Source: Alphaproteobacteria bacterium (GTDB taxonomy: Bacteria; Pseudomonadota; Alphaproteobacteria; Rickettsiales; UBA6187). Taken from it: DNA of 10,281 nucleotides. The first letter of the stretch is position 1, and each line of letters starts with the position of its first letter. The DNA lies in the NCBI GenBank assembly GCA_024280585.1, contig JAJRPW010000138.1:1-10281 (forward strand). Reading direction: 5' to 3'. Shown here piece after piece: positions 1 through 5,858 of the stretch. The translations under genes were made by a program, and so were the position numbers. The notes beneath the pieces are model-generated. The model did not search any database. It saw nothing but the letters and a program-made list of their open reading frames with translations, and was not told where the DNA came from.

Positions 1-501
1 AATCCCGCTCTCAATCAAGCCTTCCGCACATTTTCGAGCTAATTTAGAGACAATTTCGGGGCTTGATCCAAAAGAACGGTCGCCGACAATGTCATGTGCA
101 TCGTCAAATAATAAGTCGCAAACCGGCGCACAATCAACGTTTATGCCAAGCTCTGCCAGCTCCTTACCAATCAAATTGTAGTTCAAATAAACGCCATTTT
201 CAGCCGCCGCCAAATCATCAATAGCCATATCCGCAAAAACTTTCATATTAGGAGAGTCGCGCCAATGTGGCGGCCTTAGCCTTGCAACCCTTCCACCCTC
301 TTGGTCAATAAGGATCGGGCATTCCCAGCCAACAATCTCCTTCAAACCGCAAACTACTTTCCGCACCTGATCAGGGTTATCAATATTACGCGCGAATAAT
401 ATAAAGCCTAACGGCTTGATTTTCTTAAAAAAAAATCGCTCTTCTTCCGTTAACTCAAGTCCTGAAAAGCCAAAAATTACGGCGTTACTATCTCTTAACA
501 A
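1..501 (-). CDS. nagZ: Beta-N-acetylhexosaminidase NagZ (GH3), N-terminal part, open at window edge
   Basis: The first 167 codons are visible and encode the N-terminal half of a glycoside hydrolase family 3 barrel. The family removes N-acetylglucosamine from anhydro-muropeptides in the cytoplasm during peptidoglycan recycling. Visible signatures are LGFILFARN (about residues 31-39), the diagnostic IDQEGGRVARL (65-75), NVDCAPVCDL (121-130) and GDRSFGSSPEIV (140-151). The KH-x-PGHG loop and the catalytic Asp should follow just beyond the edge, so activity cannot be judged here. I place the start at TTG (501-499), with a strong AGGGG Shine-Dalgarno seven bases upstream; no in-frame ATG precedes the conserved part. 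The start lies inside the last codons of the SPOR gene (14-base overlap), suggesting co-transcription and translational coupling. Identity is secure; the exact start is likely but not certain. Confidence 0.93.
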   Translation of the reverse strand, partial: MLRDSNAVIFGFSGLELTEEERFFFKKIKPLGFILFARNIDNPDQVRKVVCGLKEIVGWECPILIDQEGGRVARLRPPHWRDSPNMKVFADMAIDDLAAAENGVYLNYNLIGKELAELGINVDCAPVCDLLFDDAHDIVGDRSFGSSPEIVSKLARKCAEGLIESGI

Positions 502-1501
502 ATAAGCACCCCTGTTTTTTATCCCTTAAATCCTGGCAAATTTTGCGGGCTTTTGCCTCTTTTTTAATAGGCCCAACCTTCAAACGATAAAAAACCCCTT
601 TTTTACCCAAGTCAGCTTTTTCAGTATAATAGCTTAAATTTCCGACGATTCCTGGAAATTTTTTCCTTATTTTCCGCCAGCTTACCGCTACGTCATTCTC
701 CGATTTGAATGAACCAAGTTGAATTTTATAACCTTTCTGCGGTTTTTTTGCAGGTATTGCCAGCTTATGTTGTCTTGTTTTTGGAGTTGGTGCCATCTTA
801 AGGTCGGCAATCGTAGCTTTGTTTTTCTGAGGTTTCCTGCTTATTTTTTGTCTGATTCTAGGGTTTCTCGCTCGCCTCCTATTTTTAGGCTCTTCCACAG
901 TTAGGTCTTCTGCTGCAAGCTCCAGTTTTTTAACGATTTTTTTTGCCTGATCAGCGTCTCTAATATTTTTTATATCAGCGCGCACAATCAACATATTTTC
1001 AACGTTGTTTTTATCCCTATCAGCCTTTTCCCGTGGAGCCAGCCATTTATTTTTATTATTTTTTCCGCCCGGCATGTTATCAGCGATATCGCCCAAAATT
1101 ACGTCCAGATTTTGTTCTTTACCAATAATTTCCCTTGCCACCGGGGTTTCCGGCCGGGGAGCAAGACGCGTAACCACCGGCAAATTCTTCGATTTAGAGC
1201 TGGAAATAGTGTCATAAACTGACTTGTCACGATTGGCCACAACCATTCCACCCGGGTCTTCTGGCTTGATTCTAACTGGTTTTACGGCCGCTTTAAGCAA
1301 AGGAACAGCAATTTCTTCAGTAGAGCTAATCGCAAATTTGTCATAATACCAGCCATATGAGATAAAGCCCAAGACGGCTATGATGAGCATTGGCAGTAAA
1401 TATCGCAGCTTGCGCCCCGATTTTTCTTCTTCGACACCGCTATGTTCATCAATAAAATCCTGGATCAATCTCTCGCTTAAATTGGTACGATCAAACGTCA
1501 T
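488..1501 (-). CDS. Membrane-anchored SPOR-domain protein
   Basis: A 337-residue bitopic inner-membrane protein. It has a short cytoplasmic N-terminus (1-32), one transmembrane helix at about 33-52 (LRYLLPMLIIAVLGFISYGW), a long Lys/Arg/Pro-rich, probably disordered periplasmic linker (about 100-255), and a C-terminal SPOR domain (about 257-337) opening with GYKIQLGSF and closing with the usual beta strand. SPOR domains bind septal peptidoglycan stripped of stem peptides, so a cell-envelope or division role is likely; the precise function is not known. Residues 78-97 (IKPEDPGGMVVANRDKSVYD) match a stretch I recognise from alphaproteobacterial SPOR proteins encoded between argS and nagZ. Its ATG shares one base with the argS stop (TAATG), so translation is probably coupled. 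The very basic linker (NRRRARNPRIRQ at 207-218) is notable. Confidence 0.9.
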   Translation of the reverse strand: MTFDRTNLSERLIQDFIDEHSGVEEEKSGRKLRYLLPMLIIAVLGFISYGWYYDKFAISSTEEIAVPLLKAAVKPVRIKPEDPGGMVVANRDKSVYDTISSSKSKNLPVVTRLAPRPETPVAREIIGKEQNLDVILGDIADNMPGGKNNKNKWLAPREKADRDKNNVENMLIVRADIKNIRDADQAKKIVKKLELAAEDLTVEEPKNRRRARNPRIRQKISRKPQKNKATIADLKMAPTPKTRQHKLAIPAKKPQKGYKIQLGSFKSENDVAVSWRKIRKKFPGIVGNLSYYTEKADLGKKGVFYRLKVGPIKKEAKARKICQDLRDKKQGCLFVKR

Positions 1502-3255
1502 TAACGCATTTCCCTCGCAGGTTCTATGTTAAATATAAATAAACCAGACGCAATCACGTCCGACATTGCATTAATCATGGCTAACCTTGCCGCTGTTAGC
1601 TCCACATCTTCCTTAACTATAAATCTCAATATAACATCATCTTTTCCTTTATTCCACAACCCATGGAAACCAGCAGCCAATTCTTGTAAATAAAAGGCAA
1701 TCCTATGTGGCTCATTAGCAACAGAGGCCGCTTCCAGCGCCCTTGGCCACGATGCCATTATTTTAATTAACGCCAATTCTGCTTCGGAATCAAGTCGTTT
1801 TAAATGTTTTTTCGAAATATTTTTTGCAAGAGCCACGGCCTCGGGGGATTCCACCGCTGCATTTCTCAGGACGGATTTTGCACGCGCATGGGCATATTGC
1901 ACGTAGAACACCGGATTATCCTTGGATTGTTCCTTAACTGTAGCTAAATCAAAGTCCAAAACCGCATCATTTTTGCGGGTGAGCATGATGAAACGCACCA
2001 CATCCTTGCCAACTTCATCGACCACATCGCGCACTGTTGTAAAGGTTCCAGCCCGTTTTGACATTTTCATAGGCCTACCATTTTCCATGAAATTTACCAA
2101 TTGTGATATTTTAACATCAAGCTCGGCCTTACCGTCACTTAATGCCGAAACCGCGGCTTTTAGACGCTTTATATAACCACCGTGATCGGCTCCCACGACC
2201 AGTGCCATATTATTAAACCCGCGTTGAATTTTATCCAGATGATAGGCTATATCAGCTGCAAAATAGGTATATGTACCATCGGATTTTTTCAAAGCTCGGT
2301 CAATATCATCTCCGAAATCTGTGGCCTTAAACAATGTTTGCGTCCTGGATTCCCAATCATCTGGAGTCTTGCCTTTTGGCGGCTCCAGAACCCCCTGATA
2401 AAGCAGGCCTTTTTTATCAAGAAAATCGATACATTCTTCAATTTTGCCGGAATCCTGAATCGCCTTTTCGGAAGTAAAAACATCGTGAGTTATGCCCAAC
2501 TGCGCTAAATCAGCTCTGATCATTACCATCATACTATCCACAGCAAACGGTCGTATGATCGCCAGCCACTCGTGTTTTTTCTTGCCCAACAGGTCTTTGC
2601 CGAACTCCTCGACCAGTGACTCACCAACGATTTTTAAATATTCGCCAGGATATAATCCTTGAGGGATTTTGCCGATATCCTCCCCCAAAGCCTCGCGATA
2701 TCTTAGATATGACGATTCAGCCAGAACATCAATTTGCGTCCCGGCATCGTTAATATAATACTCTTTTGTGACGTTATATCCTGTTTTTAAAAGCAGCAGA
2801 GCCAAAGCATCGCCATAAACCGCACCGCGCGCATGACCAATATGCATCGGACCAGTTGGATTTGCCGATACATACTCGATATTCACCTTTTTTCCAGCAC
2901 CAAGATTGGAGTTGCCGTAGCCCACGCCCTCTTCCAATATATTTAGGACGACATCATGCCAAATTTCATCGTGAAGACGCATATTTATAAAGCCAGGACC
3001 GGCGATTTCAACCGATTTAACGGCAGGAATTTCCTTTAGTTTTGCCGCAATTATTTCCGCCAAATCACGCGGTTTTTTACCGGCTTTTTTGGCAATTACC
3101 ATGGCCGCATTGGTTGCCACATCGCCATGCGACGAATCGCGTGGTGGTTCCGCCGTTACAGCCTCAAATGACAGGCCTTCCGGCAGCTCTTTTGACGCCA
3201 CCAGATCTTCAAGTATTTTATTAATTTTTTCTTTTAACTTACTGAATATATTCAT
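1501..3255 (-). CDS. argS: Arginine--tRNA ligase
   Basis: A 584-residue cytoplasmic class I aminoacyl-tRNA synthetase that charges tRNA-Arg with arginine using ATP. The N-terminal ArgRS-specific domain (about 1-100) includes SSHGDVATNAAM. The catalytic core begins near 123 with NIEYVSANPTGPMHIGHARG, carrying the HIGH motif at 138-141. The KMSKS counterpart is KMSKR at 397-401, and the helical anticodon-binding domain covers roughly 450-584, starting at QYAHARAKS (453-461). Length is normal for the family and no key motif is missing. The ATG at 3255 has an AGGAGA ribosome-binding site 11 bases upstream. It is first in the argS-SPOR-nagZ group. In related genomes dgt usually lies directly upstream on the same strand; here an opposing gene and a repeat element intervene, so argS needs its own promoter in 3256-3345, where I find only weak candidates. 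Confidence 0.97.
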   Translation of the reverse strand: MNIFSKLKEKINKILEDLVASKELPEGLSFEAVTAEPPRDSSHGDVATNAAMVIAKKAGKKPRDLAEIIAAKLKEIPAVKSVEIAGPGFINMRLHDEIWHDVVLNILEEGVGYGNSNLGAGKKVNIEYVSANPTGPMHIGHARGAVYGDALALLLLKTGYNVTKEYYINDAGTQIDVLAESSYLRYREALGEDIGKIPQGLYPGEYLKIVGESLVEEFGKDLLGKKKHEWLAIIRPFAVDSMMVMIRADLAQLGITHDVFTSEKAIQDSGKIEECIDFLDKKGLLYQGVLEPPKGKTPDDWESRTQTLFKATDFGDDIDRALKKSDGTYTYFAADIAYHLDKIQRGFNNMALVVGADHGGYIKRLKAAVSALSDGKAELDVKISQLVNFMENGRPMKMSKRAGTFTTVRDVVDEVGKDVVRFIMLTRKNDAVLDFDLATVKEQSKDNPVFYVQYAHARAKSVLRNAAVESPEAVALAKNISKKHLKRLDSEAELALIKIMASWPRALEAASVANEPHRIAFYLQELAAGFHGLWNKGKDDVILRFIVKEDVELTAARLAMINAMSDVIASGLFIFNIEPAREMR

Positions 3256-3363
3256 TTATTACGTATTCTCCTGGATTAATCCAAAATATTTTAATTTTGC
3301 CCATAACGAAACATATTTACTATGCAAAAATGACAATATTGTAAAGAAATTTTTATATTTATA

Positions 3364-3372
3364 TGTTATACT
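3364..3372 (+). promoter_or_regulatory. Extended -10 promoter for the gene at 3404
   Basis: TG-T-TATACT forms an extended -10 element (TG at 3364-3365, TATACT at 3367-3372). No good -35 stands at 16-18 bases, which fits extended -10 promoters. Predicted transcription would start near 3379, giving a leader of about 25 bases before the TTG start at 3404. Confidence 0.5.
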
Positions 3373-3403
3373 ATTATTATGAATTTATAAAAAGAGGAAA
3401 ATT

Positions 3404-3838
3404 TTGCCTAAAGATAACAATGCAACTAGTGAAGATTCACAAGCATCGGCGGAAAATGGCCGGGAAAAAAGCGCGGCAAAAATACTGGAAAAAGAAGCCT
3501 CTGGTAAAGGCTCTATGGCAATAGATAGCGAAGATTTAACTCGCAAAAGCGATGGCTATAAAAAAGAGAAATCCCGAGAATCAGCAAAAAATACATTAGA
3601 TTTCACTCAGGAAGTTAAAGAAAACGGCCAGGAATTATCCGATGCAAAAGAGGCGCATAAGGCGCAAATGCAGCAGGTTATGATGGAAATTCTTGACGAG
3701 GAGACACAAGCACGTGTAGCAGGAATCAGCGTAAGCGAAGTAAAAAACGCCAATCCTGGGGATTTGGGTAATTTTTCACCGCCATCCGCTACTAATTTAA
3801 GCGCGCAATCAATGGGACGAGCCGCACCGGCTGCCTAA
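3404..3838 (+). CDS. Small charged, probably disordered protein of unknown function
   Basis: I do not recognise this 144-residue protein. It is rich in Lys, Glu, Asp, Ser and Ala, contains no cysteine, and has no signal peptide or membrane segment. The first 70 residues look disordered. A helical, possibly coiled-coil stretch runs from about 66 to 108 (QEVKENGQELSDAKEAHKAQ, then a QMQQVMMEILDEE part), and the tail is Pro/Ala/Ser-rich. Reality as a gene is supported by an AGAGGA ribosome-binding site five bases before a TTG start, an extended -10 promoter just upstream, and protein-like composition over the whole frame. It lies on the strand opposite its neighbours, between argS and dgt, which are usually adjacent, so it looks like a lineage-specific insertion. 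Its TAA stop forms the left copy of the target duplication of the palindromic element. It could be a secreted effector or a chaperone-like protein, but nothing in the sequence proves either. Confidence 0.72.
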   Translation: MPKDNNATSEDSQASAENGREKSAAKILEKEASGKGSMAIDSEDLTRKSDGYKKEKSRESAKNTLDFTQEVKENGQELSDAKEAHKAQMQQVMMEILDEETQARVAGISVSEVKNANPGDLGNFSPPSATNLSAQSMGRAAPAA

Positions 3839-3863
3839 GAACCTGTCCATAATCTTTTTGTGA
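3839..3863 (+). repeat. Left terminal inverted repeat of the palindromic element
   Basis: Starts GAACCTGTCCATAATC. Compared with the reverse complement of 3956-3980 (GAACCTGTTCAGAATA...), 21 of 25 positions agree, including the first eight. Confidence 0.8.
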
Positions 3864-3955
3864 GACCTGTAAACACTGTATTTCCTGTACTCCGCTGCTC
3901 AAGCACTTCGTGTACGTTCCGCTGCGGTGCTCGAAAACACAGTATTTTCGCCACG

Positions 3956-3980
3956 TCACAGAAATATTCTGAACAGGTTC
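3956..3980 (-). repeat. Right terminal inverted repeat of the palindromic element
   Basis: Mirror of the left end. Its outermost base (C at 3980) also supplies the G of the dgt stop codon TAG on the minus strand. Confidence 0.8.
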
Positions 3981-5233
3981 TAACCACTAAATTCCAGATC
4001 AAATAATTTTTTATGCTCGTTCATAGCGAAACGATCGGTCATTCCAGCAATAAAATCCACCACGATTTTTGCCCGAACTGAATCCTTGGCATCCAGAGCG
4101 GCATCCCTCCAGTGACCTGGCAGGCATTCCGGCTCATTAAATAATAGCTCGAAAAGCTCAGTAATTACACGTCGCGCCTTGGAAGTCATCCGCGAAACTT
4201 TATAGTGATTATACATATTTTCTTTCAAAAAAGCCTTAATTGCAGCAACATTTTCATGCATTCCCTTTGAAAATGCTACAACCGGGAAGCCAAGATTGCG
4301 AATATCATCAACCGTTTTTATGTCATTTTCGCGAATATTTTTTAAAGTCTGGCGCGTTAAATCAACGACCATGCGGTTAATCATGCGCCTGTTGGCCTCA
4401 TGAATCAGCCTATCCTGGCTTATCCCTGGGAATTCATTATGAATTTCACGCAGCATATTCCCGACCATAGGCAGCTCTTTTGCATCATCAAGAGTAAATA
4501 AGCCAGCTCGCAAACCATCATCAATATCATGGTTATTATAAGCGATATCATCGGCAAAAGAGGATATTTGCGCCTCCGCAGAAGAATATTTATCAAGCTG
4601 CAGATCCATTTTTTCATCCAATTCGGCAATAACATCCGGTAAAGTACCATCATACCTGGATTTATCGCGCAACTCTCCGGTTCTTGGACCATTATGTTTT
4701 GCCAACCCTTCAAGCAACTCCCATGTCAAGTTTAAACCATCAAAGCGAGCATATTTTTGCTCCAATTTAGTAACTATATTGATCGCCTGGGTGTTGTGCC
4801 CGAACGTATAATATTCACCGGCAACCTCCTTTAGCGCTTCCTCGCCGGCATGACCAAAAGGCGTGTGCCCCAAATCATGAGCAAGTGCCATTGCTTCCGC
4901 CAAATCCTCGCTCAATGACAGATTACGGCTGATAGAACGGGCGATTTGAGCTACTTCCAGGCTGTGAGTCAAGCGCGTGCGATAATGATCTCCTTCGTGA
5001 TTCACGAATACTTGTGTCTTATATTCCAAACGACGAAAGGCCGCAGAATGAATAATTCTATCGCAGTCACGCCTGAAAGCTGAACGATTATTGCTGTCTT
5101 CCTCATCGAATAAACGACCGTGGCTATTAAATGGGTCACAAGAATATGACGCCAAATTGTGCTGACCAATATTAATTTCTTCGGAAAGCGAAACAACACT
5201 TTCCAACTGCTCAACGACTAATTCTTTTGTCAT
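3980..5233 (-). CDS. dgt: dGTPase-like dNTP triphosphohydrolase (HD domain)
   Basis: A 417-residue cytoplasmic HD-superfamily phosphohydrolase. The family splits dNTPs into deoxynucleosides and tripolyphosphate, and so affects dNTP pools. Visible marks are the RDCDRIIHSAAFRRLEYKTQ block (55-74), RTRLTHSLEVAQIA (85-98, metal ligand His90), the HD pair His119-Asp120 in ALAHDLGHTPFGHAG, HNGPRTGE (180-187) and SSFADDIAYNNHDIDDG (224-240, with the final metal-ligand Asp). It belongs to the type widespread in alphaproteobacteria, with a somewhat long N-terminus. The ATG at 5233 has AGAAGGA five bases upstream. Its own promoter is predicted at 5275-5303. The stop codon TAG uses the terminal base of the adjacent palindromic element, yet the protein end appears undisturbed. 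Substrate preference among dNTPs cannot be read from the sequence. Confidence 0.93.
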   Translation of the reverse strand: MTKELVVEQLESVVSLSEEINIGQHNLASYSCDPFNSHGRLFDEEDSNNRSAFRRDCDRIIHSAAFRRLEYKTQVFVNHEGDHYRTRLTHSLEVAQIARSISRNLSLSEDLAEAMALAHDLGHTPFGHAGEEALKEVAGEYYTFGHNTQAINIVTKLEQKYARFDGLNLTWELLEGLAKHNGPRTGELRDKSRYDGTLPDVIAELDEKMDLQLDKYSSAEAQISSFADDIAYNNHDIDDGLRAGLFTLDDAKELPMVGNMLREIHNEFPGISQDRLIHEANRRMINRMVVDLTRQTLKNIRENDIKTVDDIRNLGFPVVAFSKGMHENVAAIKAFLKENMYNHYKVSRMTSKARRVITELFELLFNEPECLPGHWRDAALDAKDSVRAKIVVDFIAGMTDRFAMNEHKKLFDLEFSG

Positions 5234-5274
5234 AATGATCCTTCTATGTTATGAATGCTTATTAATTCAAAGGA

Positions 5275-5303
5275 ATGATAGTAGAATTGTTCTGTATGAA
5301 CAA
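5275..5303 (-). promoter_or_regulatory. Predicted dgt promoter
   Basis: On the minus strand TTGTTC (5303-5298) is followed after exactly 17 bases by TATCAT (5280-5275), which matches five of six bases of the -10 consensus. The -35 is poor beyond TTG. A start near 5268 would give a leader of about 35 bases containing the AGAAGGA ribosome-binding site. Confidence 0.45.
5287..5303. promoter_or_regulatory. 17-bp palindrome overlapping the dgt -35, possible operator
   Basis: TTGTTC-TGTAT-GAACAA is a perfect 6-bp inverted repeat around five bases. It covers the predicted dgt -35, where a bound dimer would block transcription, and lies between the divergent dgt and erpA genes. I cannot assign a regulator; it does not match the IscR or Irr boxes I know. 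Confidence 0.35.
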
Positions 5304-5313
5304 GCTTAATTTT

Positions 5314-5351
5314 TTTTGAATCACTCCAACTAAAGCTGGAATGATTCAAAA
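5314..5351 (+). promoter_or_regulatory. Long stem-loop between dgt and erpA
   Basis: TTTTGAATCACTCCA (5314-5328) pairs with TGGAATGATTCAAAA (5337-5351) around an eight-base loop: 15 pairs with one C-A mismatch, which becomes a G-U pair on the minus-strand RNA. Eight T residues precede it on the plus strand and no T run follows on either strand, so it is not an ordinary intrinsic terminator. It lies just before erpA, so it is either a protein-binding site at the erpA promoter or a leader structure. A -10-like TATAGA (5352-5357) follows directly, without a recognisable -35. Confidence 0.45.
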
Positions 5352-5382
5352 TATAGAATTTAGTTCATGCAAAACCTATCGC

Positions 5383-5390
5383 AGGAAGGG
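5383..5390 (+). promoter_or_regulatory. Ribosome-binding site that decides the erpA start
   Basis: AGGAAGGG lies six bases before the ATG at 5397. The earlier in-frame ATG at 5367 has no such site and would add ten residues not found in the family. Confidence 0.8.
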
Positions 5391-5396
5391 ACTTTT

Positions 5397-5732
5397 ATGA
5401 ACAAAAATAATTTTACTATAACGGACAATGCAGCAAAAAGAATCGTCAAATTGATCGAAGACGAAGACGATCAAAACGTAAAATTACGTATATCGGTTCT
5501 CGGTGGAGGCTGCTCTGGGTTCCAATATAACTTCGATTTTGACGCCAAAGTTGATGATAGCGATCTTTTATTTGAAAAAAATGGTGTTGAAGTTGTGATT
5601 GACGAAACTTCGATTGAATTTATTAATGGCTCACAACTAGATTATGTCGAAACACTCGGCAGCGCAGCATTCGCAATCACAAACCCTAATGCTACAGCCA
5701 ATTGCGGCTGTGGAAACAGCTTTTCTGTTTAA
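5397..5732 (+). CDS. erpA: Iron-sulfur cluster insertion protein ErpA (A-type carrier)
   Basis: A 111-residue A-type Fe-S carrier that receives clusters from the assembly machinery and passes them to target enzymes in the cytoplasm. The three conserved cysteines are present: Cys39 in GGGCSGFQYNF, and Cys103 and Cys105 in NCGCGNSFSV at the C-terminus. The pattern GGGCSGFQY ... TNPNA..NCGCGNSF is closer to ErpA than to IscA or SufA, and the length is typical. I chose the ATG at 5397 because of its strong ribosome-binding site. It is transcribed divergently from dgt, an arrangement common in alphaproteobacteria. The stem-loop at 5314-5351 may take part in its control. Confidence 0.93.
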   Translation: MNKNNFTITDNAAKRIVKLIEDEDDQNVKLRISVLGGGCSGFQYNFDFDAKVDDSDLLFEKNGVEVVIDETSIEFINGSQLDYVETLGSAAFAITNPNATANCGCGNSFSV

Positions 5733-5761
5733 CTCCCCTTCCTTATAAGAGCCCTACAAAA

Positions 5762-5793
5762 TTTCAATTAAAAATTGAAAAAGCCAGCGCTTT
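5762..5793 (+). terminator. Two small stem-loops after erpA, possible weak terminator
   Basis: TTTCAATT and AATTGAAA (5762-5780) form an 8-bp AT-only stem. AAAGC and GCTTT (5780-5793, CAGC loop) form a second stem sharing one base with the first, followed by TTTATTAACTATTT. Neither is a textbook intrinsic terminator, but together they are the best candidate for the end of the erpA transcript. Confidence 0.3.
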
Positions 5794-5858
5794 ATTAACT
5801 ATTTGTTAATGATTTTACTTTAGTATTAAAATTCAAGAGGTTGCCATGTAGGATTCTT

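Larger units (their letters stand above)
3839..3980. mobile_element. 142-bp palindromic MITE-like element with TAA target duplication
   Basis: The segment begins GAACCTGT and ends ACAGGTTC. Its outer 25 bases form imperfect terminal inverted repeats (21 of 25 matching), and the similarity continues inward (AAACACTGTATTT against AAATACTGTGTTT), so nearly the whole element can fold back on itself. It is flanked by TAA on both sides (3836-3838 and 3981-3983), a 3-bp target duplication of the TNA kind made by part of the IS5 family. It has no coding capacity, so it is best read as a non-autonomous element moved by a transposase elsewhere. The centre holds two CCGCTGC copies and is visibly richer in GC than its surroundings. 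An alternative is a palindromic repeat of the kind dispersed in Rickettsia genomes; the clean duplication favours transposition. Confidence 0.8.

Noticed and set aside
2182..2508. Plus-strand open frame of 108 codons inside argS
   Set aside because: Lies wholly within the argS catalytic region on the other strand, with no ribosome-binding site or recognisable motifs.
3310..3336. argS promoter on the minus strand (TTGTCA, 15 bases, TATGTT)
   Set aside because: Spacing is short and the -10 matches only four of six bases; a promoter must exist here but I cannot place it.
3839..3980. Small RNA gene or riboswitch
   Set aside because: Terminal inverted repeats plus flanking TAA duplications explain the segment better as a transposed element.
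5314..5351. Intrinsic terminator
   Set aside because: T-run is on the wrong side and no gene on either strand ends here.
5367..5396. Upstream in-frame ATG for erpA
   Set aside because: No ribosome-binding site and ten extra residues unlike the family; AGGAAGGG points to 5397.
5841..5858. In-frame TTG start 18 bases upstream for the protease
   Set aside because: AGAGG stands directly against this TTG with no spacing, and the added residues would blur the signal peptide; ATG at 5859 has a properly spaced AGGA.
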